Shown: in pieces, positions 33,904 through 43,970 of the stretch
Position numbering within the stretch: position 1 is the first letter of the stretch
Layout: the number at the start of each line of letters is the position of its first letter
Assembly: GCF_000760695.4 (NCBI RefSeq)
Contig: NZ_JHEG04000001.1
Location: 4,608,895 to 4,672,894 of the forward strand
Reading direction: 5' to 3'
Source of the DNA: Tolypothrix bouteillei VB521301
GTDB taxonomy: Bacteria; Cyanobacteriota; Cyanobacteriia; Cyanobacteriales; Nostocaceae
Length of the DNA stretch: 64,000 bases
Translations under genes and position numbers: made by a program
The notes under the pieces: generated by a model
What the model saw: only the letters and a program-made list of their open reading frames with translations
Databases searched by the model: none
Told to the model about the DNA's origin: nothing

Positions 33904-34731
33904 ATGAGCGACAAACATTTCGTTGTTTCTTGTGAATGGCTCTTAGAACATCTTGAAGATCCACAAGTTGTTATAGTGGATTGTCGCTTTTCTCTGGCAG
34001 ATCCACAACTGGGACAGCAACAGTACAAAGAGTGTCATATAAAAGGATCGCACTACTTAGACTTAAATCTAGATCTTTCTAGCCCTGTTGGAAAACATGG
34101 AGGTAGGCATCCTTTACCAGAATCTCATGAATTAGCTCAAAAGTTGTCATTAATTGGCGTCAATTCTGAAGACACTCTTGTCGTTGCTTATGATGATTCT
34201 CGTTACGCCTTTGCATCTCGTTTGTGGTGGTTGTTGCGCTATCTCGGACACGAGAATGTGGCAGTACTAAATGGGGGTTTTGCTGCATGGCAAAAAGCTG
34301 GTTACCCTGTAACAGATATTGTGCCAGAATACAAAGTATCAGTAGGACTTACTTCGCTTCCTAAGATACAAACAGACATGGTAGTGGATATCGCTACAGT
34401 GAAAGAGCGAAAAGATTTACCGGAAGTCGTGTTAGTTGATTCGCGAGAAACGGAGCGTTTCCTAGGAATTAGAGAACCGATTGATAAAATAGCCGGACAC
34501 ATTCCTGGTGCAGTCAATTATCCTTGGCAAGAAGTGGCAGACTCTGCTGGATATCTGCTGTCCAGTATAGAGCAACGTCATCGATGGTCTGAGATTGAGA
34601 ATGCCAAGGAAATTTTTGTTTATTGTGGTTCTGGAGTGACTGCTTGTGTCAATTTACTATCGTTGGAATTAGCGGGTATCCATACAGGAAAACTTTACGC
34701 TGGTAGTTGGAGTGATTGGATTAGTTATTAG
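33904..34731 (+). CDS. Thiosulfate/3-mercaptopyruvate sulfurtransferase (two rhodanese domains)
   Basis: 275 residues. The inactive N-terminal rhodanese domain spans about 1-145 (VVIVDCRFSLADP, GSHYLDLNLDLS, GGRHPLP). The catalytic domain spans about 160-275 and holds the active loop YCGSGVTAC, whose first Cys carries the persulfide. Its sequence CGSGVT is closer to mercaptopyruvate sulfurtransferases (CGxGVTA) than to classical rhodanese CRKGVT. It transfers sulfane sulfur to a thiophilic acceptor in the cytoplasm. Confidence 0.9.
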   Translation: MSDKHFVVSCEWLLEHLEDPQVVIVDCRFSLADPQLGQQQYKECHIKGSHYLDLNLDLSSPVGKHGGRHPLPESHELAQKLSLIGVNSEDTLVVAYDDSRYAFASRLWWLLRYLGHENVAVLNGGFAAWQKAGYPVTDIVPEYKVSVGLTSLPKIQTDMVVDIATVKERKDLPEVVLVDSRETERFLGIREPIDKIAGHIPGAVNYPWQEVADSAGYLLSSIEQRHRWSEIENAKEIFVYCGSGVTACVNLLSLELAGIHTGKLYAGSWSDWISY

Positions 34732-34735
34732 TTGG

Positions 34736-34787
34736 TGGTTAGTGGTTAGTGGTAGCCGTTTTTCCAATAACAACTAACCACTAACCA
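34736..34787. terminator. Inverted repeat between convergent genes
   Basis: Perfect 15-base arms at 34736-34750 and 34773-34787 (TGGTTAGTGGTTAGT and complement) with a 22-base loop containing a T5 run. Made of GTTAGTGG-type repeat words. It probably limits read-through between the rhodanese and barrel genes. Confidence 0.55.
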
Positions 34788-34790
34788 ATT

Positions 34791-36248
34791 TCAAAATCTC
34801 CCCAATTCCAAATTGTAATTAATTGTGAAGAACCAGCCCTCAAAATCAATATTTTGCTCGGTAGAACTACCTAAATTGAATCCACCTTGTAAACTTAGAT
34901 TTGTATAAGTAGATATTCCATAAGTTAAGTGTCCGTATATGCGATGATATTGGTCTTGTCTTTCGCGACGGGTAAAGTCGGACAAACTAAATTGGTAGTT
35001 CAGACCTACTTGAAGTGCTTTTTGCCAGTAGTAGTTTAAAGACAGCCATACGGTATTGGAGATGCGATCTCGATTATCTTGATTGCTTGGAGGGTTAGTA
35101 AAACTAGCTCGCAATTCATAAAAAGTATCTAGCATTAATTTGGGTGTGAGGGGGTCTCGCCTCCCAAAAGACAATTGAACGGAATTTTCGTTCAGGAAAC
35201 GGTCTCCCGCATTGTAAAAACTACCGTTTCTAGCGTAAAAAAACTGTTGATTGCTCCAACCCAGTTCTCCGTACATTCGTGGTGATAGCTGTTGGTAGAC
35301 ACTGGTGTTGAATCTTATTTGGTTGTAATTGTACTTAGATTGGTCTAGGTAACGAATGATATTTCCATCAATTGATGCATTCAAATACGTTTTAGACCCA
35401 AGGCGCAGAGGAGCAGAAGATAACGACAATCCTGTATAGAATAAACCATCTTGTTTTGGATCGACTGCTGAGGAAAAAATATTATTGGTTTGAAAGTAGC
35501 CAACCCGAGCAAATAGGAAACCTACTGGTTTCGGTTGAATGACGGGCTTTGGTTGAGGTGGAAGCGGTGATTGCTCCAATGGCTGTTGTCGAACCAAGAG
35601 TGTACCCAATTCTCCAAAAGAACCTTCCGATTCTTGATTTTTTTTCAGTAGTTCTTGCAATCTTTCTATTCGCTGTTTGCGTTCTATGTCGGGCGATTGC
35701 AGGCGTTGCTCTATTTGCGGCAAACTGGACGGATCGGTAAAATTACCCGGTTGCCCTTCTAGCTGAGGATTTTCAAGCTGAGGTGGGGTAAGTTGTCTGT
35801 TGATTTCGGGAGATGACGGTTCTTGAGAGGGTGTCTCTGGGACAGGCGCTGGTTGTGGTTGTTCTTGAGGTGTGGAAGTTTCTGGTGGTTGGTTTGTACC
35901 TGCTTGTGCTTGCGTATTTGAACTCATGCCCTCACTACAATGAAGATCGCAAAGCTCGGCATTTCCTGCTGTTGAAAGTAAAAATTCTGAAGTTAGCAGT
36001 TTTTTTTCAATTTCTTTATGAAGACTTTGTAATTTGTTCTGTAATGCGAGTTGCTCTCTGGTGTAGTAGTTGGAATCAGTTTCGCGTATAATTCCTAAAG
36101 ATGATATCCTTAGTAAGAGATCTTGATTCTCATCTCGGTAATGAGGATTTGCAGCCCACACCGCATCTACTTTGTTTAAACAGCACCAAGTTGTACTACT
36201 GGCTAGTAGGATCGGAAAGAGCAAGTTGTTCCAGCCATTGGGTTGCAT
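34791..36248 (-). CDS. Outer-membrane beta-barrel protein with Pro/Gln-rich linker
   Basis: 485 residues. A hydrophobic N-terminal segment (about 8-30) is a signal peptide. A helical stretch (about 45-90), a Pro/Gln/Glu-rich linker (about 105-230) and a C-terminal ~250-residue domain of alternating beta-strands follow (for example YFQTNNIF, LNASIDGNIIRY, WLSLNYYWQKALQVGLNYQFSLS). It ends NYNLELGRF with the terminal Phe typical of barrel insertion signals. It probably sits in the outer membrane; function unknown. It is divergent from a FecR-domain gene, suggesting a shared envelope role (inference). Confidence 0.72.
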   Translation of the reverse strand: MQPNGWNNLLFPILLASSTTWCCLNKVDAVWAANPHYRDENQDLLLRISSLGIIRETDSNYYTREQLALQNKLQSLHKEIEKKLLTSEFLLSTAGNAELCDLHCSEGMSSNTQAQAGTNQPPETSTPQEQPQPAPVPETPSQEPSSPEINRQLTPPQLENPQLEGQPGNFTDPSSLPQIEQRLQSPDIERKQRIERLQELLKKNQESEGSFGELGTLLVRQQPLEQSPLPPQPKPVIQPKPVGFLFARVGYFQTNNIFSSAVDPKQDGLFYTGLSLSSAPLRLGSKTYLNASIDGNIIRYLDQSKYNYNQIRFNTSVYQQLSPRMYGELGWSNQQFFYARNGSFYNAGDRFLNENSVQLSFGRRDPLTPKLMLDTFYELRASFTNPPSNQDNRDRISNTVWLSLNYYWQKALQVGLNYQFSLSDFTRRERQDQYHRIYGHLTYGISTYTNLSLQGGFNLGSSTEQNIDFEGWFFTINYNLELGRF

Positions 36249-36593
36249 GCGAAATATTTTTTAGCAAAATTAGACCTGAAATATGCACTTGAAGTTCCGT
36301 GGAGATGTTAAGTTCTCCTTTAAAACTTCATGAATACTGTGTGATAACGATTACCTATTGGTTCATCAGAAACTATGAATTTTATAATGTATCCTTTAAG
36401 ATTTGTTTTTTCATTAACATAACTTAATATTCTAAAGATAGTATTTACACGTACTTCATAAAATCTAAATAGTTCATCAGGTTTAAGCAAAATTACTGAA
36501 AAAAATTGTTATAACAGATAACAGGTCAAGACCTTTACATTAAAATTCATTCTTATTGGTTTGGTTCAGTATAAATATCAGAGGCTCCAAACA
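36249..36593. other. Divergent upstream region, no gene seen
   Basis: 345 bases, AT rich, between the barrel gene (minus) and the FecR gene (plus). It holds GAGG about 10 bases before the FecR start and should hold both promoters. Confidence 0.4.
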
Positions 36594-38102
36594 ATGTTAC
36601 GCAAGTTTTATATACTACTGGTGATTAGTCTTATAGAAGTTGTGGTGTTGCCTTTGCCGAATCGGGCAAGTGCAGCCACTCCTCTCACTCAAGCTGTCAT
36701 TCAGGAACTTCGCAACTTAGTACAACTTATGCCCCAGGATCGACCGAAGCGTCAAGCACGTCGTTCGGATGCCATGACGCCCGGTGATGGGTTGTCTACG
36801 GGAAGGTCGTCTTTAGCAGACTTGCGCTTTAACGATGGTTCTTTGGCTCGGATAGGGGAACAAGCAGTATTTCGCTTTTTACCAAAAACACGTAATTTTA
36901 GTCTGAAAAATGGAACCGTACTTTTGTTGATTCCACCCGGAAACGGTCAAACACGAGTCAACACTCCAAATGCTGCAGCAGCAATTCGCGGTTCGGCATT
37001 ATTTGTACGTTACGATCCAAGCACTGACACCACAATTGTAGGTGCATTGACAACTAGTGGTATTGAAGTCCTTAATAAAGATGCTTCTCAACGAAAGGAG
37101 CTTCAAGCTGGGCAATTGATGGTTGTTGTCAAGGGAAAATTTCAAGGTCTGTATGATTTTGATTTAAGAACTTTTTATAATACGAGCGATATAGTTCGGG
37201 GTCTAGATTTGCCCTTAAGAACAGGTGTACCGAGTACTGACCCAGCGATCGCCAGCGTTCAAGCAGAAACTTCTGCTGCTCTGGCATTACAGCGACCCGT
37301 TATCGGTAAAGGGGTTATAGAAAATCCTTCTTTCTTAAAGTCAAATACTTCTTCTGAAGAGCCACTCAATAATGTTAGTAGAGATGATGCTCCTGTAAGT
37401 ACGTTCCTCGAAACAGGGCAAGTTGTATCTAATAATGATGGGCGCTCGAATGGTAGAAATGGCCAAGATACTGACACAAGTACTCCACCTACAGTAACTC
37501 CACCCACAGTAACTCCACCCACAGTAACTCCACCCACAGTAACTCCACCCACAGTAACTCCACCCACAGTAACTCCACCCACAACTACACCTACAGTAAC
37601 TCCACCTACAACTACACCTACAGTAACTCCACCCACAACTACACCTACAGTAACTCCACCCACAACTACACCTACAGTAACTCCACCCACAACTACACCT
37701 ACAGTAACTCCACCCACAACTACACCTACAGTAACTCCACCCACAACTACACCTACAGTAACTCCACCCACAACTACACCTACAGTAACTCCACCCACAA
37801 CAACTACAACTCAACCAACAGTAACAAATCCAGCCACTGTTTCCACTCCACCCACAACGACAACTCAGCCAACAACGACAACTCCACCCACAACGACAAC
37901 TCCACCCACAACGACAACTCAGCCAACAACGACAACTCAGCCAATAACTACAACTCAGCCAACAACTACAACTCCACCAACTACAACTCAGCCAACTAAC
38001 CCAACTGAAACTGGACCTACTTCGTCTCAGCCACAGCCTGCTACGCCATCACAACCACCTCCACTAGTTTCAACCGCGCCAACACCATCTCCTGCACCGT
38101 AG
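36594..38102 (+). CDS. Secreted FecR-domain protein with Thr/Pro repeat tail
   Basis: About 502 residues from the ATG at 36594 (MLRKFYILLVISL); an upstream GTG-type extension is rejected because the signal peptide begins here. Signal peptide about 1-27 ending NRASA. The FecR domain spans about 60-190: SSLADLRFNDGSLARIGEQAVFRF, FSLKNGTVLLLIP and ANTPNAAAAIRGSALFV-like segments. Residues about 300-402 are perfect PTVTP / PTTTPTVTP repeats from tandem DNA repeats, and the last 100 residues are a Thr/Pro/Gln low-complexity tail. FecR domains in cyanobacteria often sit next to CHASE2 sensors, and a CHASE2 kinase is the next gene. Confidence 0.8.
   Translation: MLRKFYILLVISLIEVVVLPLPNRASAATPLTQAVIQELRNLVQLMPQDRPKRQARRSDAMTPGDGLSTGRSSLADLRFNDGSLARIGEQAVFRFLPKTRNFSLKNGTVLLLIPPGNGQTRVNTPNAAAAIRGSALFVRYDPSTDTTIVGALTTSGIEVLNKDASQRKELQAGQLMVVVKGKFQGLYDFDLRTFYNTSDIVRGLDLPLRTGVPSTDPAIASVQAETSAALALQRPVIGKGVIENPSFLKSNTSSEEPLNNVSRDDAPVSTFLETGQVVSNNDGRSNGRNGQDTDTSTPPTVTPPTVTPPTVTPPTVTPPTVTPPTVTPPTTTPTVTPPTTTPTVTPPTTTPTVTPPTTTPTVTPPTTTPTVTPPTTTPTVTPPTTTPTVTPPTTTPTVTPPTTTTTQPTVTNPATVSTPPTTTTQPTTTTPPTTTTPPTTTTQPTTTTQPITTTQPTTTTPPTTTQPTNPTETGPTSSQPQPATPSQPPPLVSTAPTPSPAP
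37491..37796 (+). repeat. Coding minisatellite: six 15-base then eight 27-base units
   Basis: 37491-37580 is six copies of ACAGTAACTCCACCC. 37581-37796 is eight copies of a 27-base unit made of ACAACTACACCT plus that 15-mer, with only one single-base variant. Near identity points to recent expansion by slippage or recombination. Confidence 0.92.
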
Positions 38103-38366
38103 CAGCAATATTCCTCAAGGATTTTTTGATGTTGGTAAAACCAGAGAATCCTTGGTACTGCGAAGACCCAAATACCGTTGTTAGCTGTAGTGTCACGAAT
38201 GTTGCCATGGGAGCAGACTCTGCTCTCAAACTTTAAAAACCAAAACTGGCGTGTTGCGGGAATGTATTTGCTGTCTATTAAAGAAAGTGAAGGAAAGTTA
38301 GCGCTTGTTAGCGCTCAAACAATTAGTTGATTACCCTTATCCCCGGAACTCCACCTTCCCCAATCC

Positions 38367-40739
38367 CTAATCCCCGATCTTTACAGTTGATTGAGAACTT
38401 TCATCAGATATTCCCGACCAAGGTGTCGTTGGGGTGTCTGAATCTTCTAGATAAAGGGTATCTGTAGGTAATTCTTCAGGTGACCAGGTTGGGATTCTCT
38501 CAGTTATTTCTATCTCTTCTAATGCCTTAAGTGCCTCTGATGCTGACTGATAGCGTTGTTGAAAATCTTCACGCACCATTGTGCTGAGAATATTTGCTAA
38601 TGAAACGTTGACTTGTGCCTTATCAACCCATTTCACTTCTCCATTTCCATCTCTGTCAAGCTCGTGAGGAGCCATACCCGTTAGAGCTTTAATCCCAATC
38701 ATGCCAACTGCATAAATATCACTACTGTACTGGGGACGTCCATAACACTGCTCGCTTGGAGCATAGCCTTTAGTCCCAATACCGATGGTAAAGGCTGTGT
38801 GCTCTGAAGCATCAAGCAATTGTGTAGTCATTTCTTTAACTGCTCCAAAGTCAATCAACACTAACTTACCATCTGAATCGCGCCGAATAATATTGCTGGG
38901 CTTAATATCTCGATGAATGACGTTATATCTATGGACAAAGGTTAATGTTTGCAATAAGTCTCGCAAAATCTGAACAACAGCTATTTCATGAAGAGGTCTA
39001 CCGCTTAGTAACTCTTGACTGAGAGCGTGACCTTCTATATATTCTTGAATCAAATAAAATTCTTCTTCCTCTTCAAAGTATGCTAACAATTTCGGTATTT
39101 GCTCGTGATTACCCAATTTTTGAAGGGTTTGAGCTTCTGAAGTAAATAACCGTCTGGCAATTGCCAGCTGTTCTGGTTTACTATTTGCTGGTTTTAGTTG
39201 CTTGACAACACATTGAGGATTGCCAGGAAGCTTAATATCTTCGGCAATATAAGTTTCGCTAAATCCGCCTGCACCTAGAACTTTGACAATTTTGTAGCGA
39301 CCATCCAGAATTTTTCCTGAGATTGCCATCTCCCTTTCCTGGAGCAAGTCTTTTAAGTCCTCTTGCTGGCTGAGAATTTCTTGAACAACTCGATGCGAGG
39401 AATATTTGCGAAAAATATCTAACAATTGACTTCTTCTGGCAATTTCCTTAACAAATTCGGTTCCCAAATAGGAAAATCCAACAAACATAATTCCCATAAC
39501 GGGTATAGCTGTAGGCAAAATAAGTAGCCCAGACACAAAGCTTACGTAACTAATTCCTCCCCAGATGATGGCAAGACCAATACTTGAAAAAAATCTAACT
39601 GCGCCCCTCTGCTTCCAAGAAATAATTGCAGCAGAGCCACCTAATAAACACAACACAAATAAACCCCGTCCTTCAGGGCTGGGGATTGCTTGTACGAGCG
39701 CTTTATTTTCCATTAGGGTTGCGATCGCATTTGCGTGAATTTCTACCCCTGCCATTTTTTCAGGTTGCAACAAACCTCTAGCCGCCGCCGCCGAATGATA
39801 ATCGTTTGCTAGCTGGGATGTTGCGCCAATCAGGACTATTTTATCTTCAAAAAACTTGCCTTGCTGTAAATAACTGTTCCAGTTCTTTGGATCTAGTACG
39901 TACCAAAAGGGAATTTGCTCAAATGTTCCTGGCGGTCCGTAGAAATGTATGCGATCGCCCTTTGGTGGAGGATAGTTTACCGCACCGGCTCTGAGAGCAG
40001 CTTCATCAAAGGAGAGAACTTTCTCGGTTAAAGTATCACCATTCCCTAACGATTTAGAAAACTCGCTAGCCAATTTGTGAACTTTACCGTTTATTTCTAT
40101 AGGAAAATTAACAGAACCGACTCCTACAGATCCCACTTGAAACATCTGTTGGGGTTGCGTCAGTTGCGTAAATATGCCTTGATGTGTCGCAAAATTTTCG
40201 TAAAGAGCTGCTAAAGTGACCTTGCTGCCATAAAGTTGCAATGCTTGTTGCAAACTCTTGTCATCATCCACACCATAGGAACTTGGTGTATCAAAAACTA
40301 CATCAACAGCCACGGAGCGTGCGCCGGAACGCACTAATTTTTCAATAACCTGTGCGTATGCAGCACGTTTAAAAGGAAAAGATCTTAGTGGTTCTAAGTA
40401 AGAGAATTCTTGGGGATTGGTTTTATAATACTGTTCGCCAATAGATATAGACTGTTCGTCAATCGCCAAGATCACGATATTTTTTGGAGGAACGACCGAT
40501 CCCCGTATTAAATAAAACAGGCTTTGTGCCTGATTTTCCATGAATTGAGTCAAATTAGTATTAAAAGCTGAAAGCAACGCCGCGCTGACAACTGAAGTGC
40601 CAGCCAGCACATGGCCCAAACGAGCCCACAGTTTCGATCGACGTACTGCCAAGGTCGAAGTTGCTTTTGTCAGGCGTGATAACGGTCGATTGGCAGCCTC
40701 GACGTATTGTTTAGTTGTAGATTGAGGTTCTTCTGCCAT
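38367..40739 (-). CDS. CHASE2-domain serine/threonine protein kinase
   Basis: 790 residues. One N-terminal membrane helix (about 42-60) precedes an extracytoplasmic CHASE2 domain (about 70-340: NIVILAIDEQSI, GARSVAVDVVFDTPS, DKIVLIGATSQLANDYHSA). Three membrane helices follow (about 355-430). The cytoplasmic kinase spans about 480-745: LGAGGFSETY glycine loop, CVVKQL (Lys), HRDIKPSNII catalytic loop, DFGAVKEM and GYAPSEQC. All catalytic residues are present. The sensed signal is outside the plasma membrane. It converges with the FecR gene, whose product may act in the same pathway. Confidence 0.92.
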   Translation of the reverse strand: MAEEPQSTTKQYVEAANRPLSRLTKATSTLAVRRSKLWARLGHVLAGTSVVSAALLSAFNTNLTQFMENQAQSLFYLIRGSVVPPKNIVILAIDEQSISIGEQYYKTNPQEFSYLEPLRSFPFKRAAYAQVIEKLVRSGARSVAVDVVFDTPSSYGVDDDKSLQQALQLYGSKVTLAALYENFATHQGIFTQLTQPQQMFQVGSVGVGSVNFPIEINGKVHKLASEFSKSLGNGDTLTEKVLSFDEAALRAGAVNYPPPKGDRIHFYGPPGTFEQIPFWYVLDPKNWNSYLQQGKFFEDKIVLIGATSQLANDYHSAAAARGLLQPEKMAGVEIHANAIATLMENKALVQAIPSPEGRGLFVLCLLGGSAAIISWKQRGAVRFFSSIGLAIIWGGISYVSFVSGLLILPTAIPVMGIMFVGFSYLGTEFVKEIARRSQLLDIFRKYSSHRVVQEILSQQEDLKDLLQEREMAISGKILDGRYKIVKVLGAGGFSETYIAEDIKLPGNPQCVVKQLKPANSKPEQLAIARRLFTSEAQTLQKLGNHEQIPKLLAYFEEEEEFYLIQEYIEGHALSQELLSGRPLHEIAVVQILRDLLQTLTFVHRYNVIHRDIKPSNIIRRDSDGKLVLIDFGAVKEMTTQLLDASEHTAFTIGIGTKGYAPSEQCYGRPQYSSDIYAVGMIGIKALTGMAPHELDRDGNGEVKWVDKAQVNVSLANILSTMVREDFQQRYQSASEALKALEEIEITERIPTWSPEELPTDTLYLEDSDTPTTPWSGISDESSQSTVKIGD

Positions 40740-41583
40740 ACTCTAGTGCTCGTTTATTTACGTATAACATCAAGCTCTCAGTCTCTGCACTGTATTTGCA
40801 CCCCCGACTACTGCTGTTTGAAATTCGTTTATCAATTAGCAGTCACTACTAAGCTACTCTATACGGAATACCACTTCGCTGTAAATAAGAAAATTTCTAC
40901 AAGTGTTTGTTTGGAAAGCGCTATATAATGAGACCCAGTAGATGCGCTTGCAAGATGTTCTCATAAATCTACAGTAGTGTAGACATGGGAAACAAGCAAC
41001 TCGAGCACTGCCTAACGCCATAGCAGAACAAAGAACGCTGACTTTTTGCTAAAAGACCCACATCTTCATTTTGTGCCTTCTACCCTCTGTATTTTCTTCA
41101 AAGTAAGGCAGAGTAGAATCGTTGGGAGTTAGGATAAACACAAAGCGTACTGGAATTTGCCCGTGGTTCGGCGCGATCGCTTCAACAATCGTGTAAGAGT
41201 AGTAAGCCCTCCTATATTTTAACTTCTATGACAAAAGCTATAAATTTCGGCTTGTGAATACCTCATGGCTCTTTGCCTATTTCATACCTCTTTAGGAGTA
41301 AACTTAACAGGTATAGAGCAAATAATGCTGCTATGCCATCTCTTTTATTGGTAAATTTTAGATTGCGGGTTCTCCTGAGTGTACTTGGGTAAAAAGGTTA
41401 GTACCAAGATCGCTTAGGGGCATACCTACTCCAATGTTCAGCAAATTTTCTGATATGCGAGAGGTTAAATAAAAGCTATATATGACAATATATTTTATAG
41501 ATATTAGCAAGATAGCCATTTTATAATTGCTATAATCTATTGTTCAATCTAAATTCTTTTATATTATTAGGTGTAACTTTACT
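40740..41583. other. Long intergenic region, possibly with a gene remnant
   Basis: 844 bases between the divergent CHASE2 kinase and NYN genes. Apart from the protein-like open stretch at 41049-41225 on the minus strand I see no gene or RNA. The last 130 bases are very AT rich. Confidence 0.4.
41049..41225 (-). pseudogene. Possible remnant of a protein-coding gene
   Basis: A minus-strand frame of 58 codons without a start reads as protein-like sequence: YYSYTIVEAIAPNHGQIPV, then FVFILTPNDSTLPYFEE, ending KMKMWVF. HIP1 is read as Ala-Ile-Ala, as usual in coding DNA. There is an in-frame stop upstream and no start codon, so at most this is a decayed C-terminal fragment. Family not recognised. 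Confidence 0.3.
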
Positions 41584-42105
41584 ATGGGTTCCCCGATGAA
41601 TCGTCTGTCTATATTTGTAGACGGAAACAATATGTTCTATGCTCAGCAAAAAAATGGCTGGTTTTTTGACCCGAGGCGGGTGTTGGAATATTTCAAAAAC
41701 GAACAGTCAGAGACAACGTTAATTAATGCTTTCTGGTATACGGGCTTAAAAGATCCGCAAGATCAGCGAGGATTCAGAGATGCTTTAATTAGTTTGGGTT
41801 ATACAGTCAGAACTAAGATTTTAAAAGAATATTATGATGATTCCTCAGGTCGCTACTCGCAAAAAGCGAATTTAGATATAGAAATTGTAGTAGATATGTT
41901 TAATACAGTAGATCAGTATGACAGAGTAGTATTATTTAGTGGAGATGGAGATTTTGAAAGAGCTATTGAGCTATTGCGTTCTAAGAACACCCATATTACA
42001 GTAGTATCTACAGAAGGAATGATAGCTAGAGAATTACGTAATGCTACCGATCGCTATATAGATTTAAACGATATTCGAGACCTGATAGAAAAAGTAGATG
42101 CTTAG
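41584..42105 (+). CDS. NYN-domain (LabA/DUF88-type) protein
   Basis: 173 residues. PIN-like NYN fold with the conserved acidic residues: [12 protein letters not shown] (first Asp/Asn), [12 protein letters not shown] (second Asp) and [15 protein letters not shown] (third acidic pair), then ITVVST. NYN proteins are predicted metal-dependent RNases, and LabA members affect circadian gene expression in Synechococcus (established for LabA; unproven for this protein). ATGs at 41584 and 41596 are both possible starts. leuA follows after about 80 bases. Confidence 0.87.
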   Translation: MGSPMNRLSIFVDGNNMFYAQQKNGWFFDPRRVLEYFKNEQSETTLINAFWYTGLKDPQDQRGFRDALISLGYTVRTKILKEYYDDSSGRYSQKANLDIEIVVDMFNTVDQYDRVVLFSGDGDFERAIELLRSKNTHITVVSTEGMIARELRNATDRYIDLNDIRDLIEKVDA

Positions 42106-42188
42106 TATTTATTAACATAGTTAGTAGCAGAAAAAGTAAGAAAGACGGTATTTTAAGCCACAAGGAAAAACTTAACAATAAGTTGCAA

Positions 42189-43787
42189 ATGAAGAACAAA
42201 GCAGAACAAATCATCATTTTTGATACGACGCTCCGAGATGGAGAGCAGTGTCCGGGTGCAACTCTCAACATAGATGAAAAATTAGCCATAGCCAAACAAC
42301 TCAGCCGTTTGGGTGTAGATATTATTGAAGCAGGCTTTGCCTTTGCCAGCCCCGGAGATTTTGAAGCAGTGAGCAAAATTGCTCAAACAGTGGGAACGGA
42401 AGATGGTCCTGTGATTTGCAGTTTGGCAAGAGCACGCCATGATGATATCAAAGCAGCAGCAGAGGCAATCAAACCAGCTGCAAAAGGTAGAATTCATACT
42501 TTTATTGCCACAAGTGATATTCATCTCAAGTACAAACTGAAAAAAACGAAAGCAGAAGTCTTAGCGATTGCTGAAGAAATGGTCGCTTATGCTAAGACCT
42601 TCACAAATGATGTAGAATTTTCTCCAGAAGATGCAGGGCGCTCCGAACCGGAATTTCTTTATCAAGTGTTAGAACGGGCGATCGCAGCAGGAGCAACAAC
42701 AGTCAACATCCCTGACACTGTGGGTTACACAACTCCCACCGAATTTGGCTCCCTCATTAAGGGAATCAAAGATAATGTTCCCAATATAGATAAAGCCATT
42801 ATCTCCGTTCACGGGCACAATGATTTGGGCTTGGCAGTTGCCAACTTTTTAGAAGCGGTAAAAAATGGTGCAAGACAATTAGAATGCACGATCAACGGTA
42901 TTGGCGAACGTGCGGGAAATGCAGCACTTGAAGAATTAGTTATGGCATTGCACGTCCGGAGACAGTTCTTCAATCCCTTCTTGGGAAGATCGGTGGAATC
43001 AGAAGAACCGTTAACAAATATTGACACAAGGCAAATTTACAAAACCTCACGTCTAGTGTCCAATTTGACAGGAATGCTAGTTCAGCCTAATAAGGCAATA
43101 GTGGGAGCAAACGCGTTTGCCCACGAATCTGGAATTCATCAAGATGGCGTGCTAAAAAACAAGCTTACCTACGAAATTATGGACGCTCAATTGATTGGAT
43201 TAACAGAAAATCAAATTGTCTTGGGCAAACATTCAGGAAGAAACGCTTTCCGCACGCGTTTGCGAGAATTGGGCTATGAACTCACAGACGCCGAACTTAA
43301 TAAGGCGTTTGTTCGCTTTAAGGAGATTGCGGATAAAAAGAAAGAAATTACGGATTGGGATTTAGAAGCTATTGTTAATGATGAAATTCAACAAGCGCCC
43401 GATTTATTTCGGTTAGAACTTGTACAGGTTTCTTGTGGTAGCAACGCCCGTCCCACAGCAACTGTAACCATGCGTACACCAGAGGGCGAAGAATTAATGG
43501 ATGCAGCCATTGGTACCGGACCTGTGGATGCAGTTTATAAAGCAATCAACCGTGTCGTCAACGTACCAAACCAACTGATTGAGTTTTCCGTACAATCAGT
43601 TACAGCAGGTATTGATGCTATTGGCGAAGTTACCATCCGTCTCAAATCGGAAGACCGAGTTTTCTCCGGTCATGCAGCAAATACTGACATCATCGTGGCA
43701 TCGGCACAAGCTTACATAAATGCACTGAATCGATTATTTGCTGCTTCGCAAAGCAAACAACAACAGCAAGCAGTTGTGAATAATTAG
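42189..43787 (+). CDS. leuA: 2-isopropylmalate synthase
   Basis: 532 residues from the ATG at 42189; a TTG two codons earlier is in frame. It condenses acetyl-CoA with 2-oxoisovalerate in leucine synthesis. The TIM barrel starts [20 protein letters not shown] (metal Asp, Arg). It holds [12 protein letters not shown] and [14 protein letters not shown] (metal His pair), then [13 protein letters not shown] and HESGIHQDG. The C-terminal leucine-binding regulatory domain (about 395-520) is present, containing [15 protein letters not shown]. Full length, so feedback inhibition by leucine is expected. Confidence 0.94.
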   Translation: MKNKAEQIIIFDTTLRDGEQCPGATLNIDEKLAIAKQLSRLGVDIIEAGFAFASPGDFEAVSKIAQTVGTEDGPVICSLARARHDDIKAAAEAIKPAAKGRIHTFIATSDIHLKYKLKKTKAEVLAIAEEMVAYAKTFTNDVEFSPEDAGRSEPEFLYQVLERAIAAGATTVNIPDTVGYTTPTEFGSLIKGIKDNVPNIDKAIISVHGHNDLGLAVANFLEAVKNGARQLECTINGIGERAGNAALEELVMALHVRRQFFNPFLGRSVESEEPLTNIDTRQIYKTSRLVSNLTGMLVQPNKAIVGANAFAHESGIHQDGVLKNKLTYEIMDAQLIGLTENQIVLGKHSGRNAFRTRLRELGYELTDAELNKAFVRFKEIADKKKEITDWDLEAIVNDEIQQAPDLFRLELVQVSCGSNARPTATVTMRTPEGEELMDAAIGTGPVDAVYKAINRVVNVPNQLIEFSVQSVTAGIDAIGEVTIRLKSEDRVFSGHAANTDIIVASAQAYINALNRLFAASQSKQQQQAVVNN

Positions 43788-43840
43788 CAATTGGGGCGTG
43801 ACTACCAGACAAATGACGTTCTTCAGGATTCGCCCTATCC

Positions 43841-43882
43841 GCTTACAGAGATGCTCCACTTTCGTGCAGCGTCTCTGTAAGC
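43841..43882. repeat. GCTTACAGAGA inverted repeat downstream of leuA
   Basis: GCTTACAGAGA at 43841-43851 and TCTCTGTAAGC at 43872-43882 are perfect 11-base arms around 20 bases containing TGCTCCACTTTCGTGCAGCG. It is a dispersed-repeat-like hairpin between convergent genes and may end leuA transcription. Confidence 0.6.
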
Positions 43883-43970
43883 AGATACACGATGCTATAA
43901 GCTATACCCGCAAGGGCTATACGCCAGTTCCCAGGACGAGAGAAACTCCCAAACTCCCCAATCATATTCG

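Noticed and set aside
37259..37814. Minus-strand Gly/Val- or Cys/Trp-repeat proteins
   Set aside because: These are only the reverse reading of the FecR Thr/Pro minisatellite; period and composition follow the tandem repeat.
38041..38229. 62-codon minus-strand gene after the FecR gene
   Set aside because: It overlaps the end of the FecR gene in antisense, has no ribosome site and no recognisable motif.
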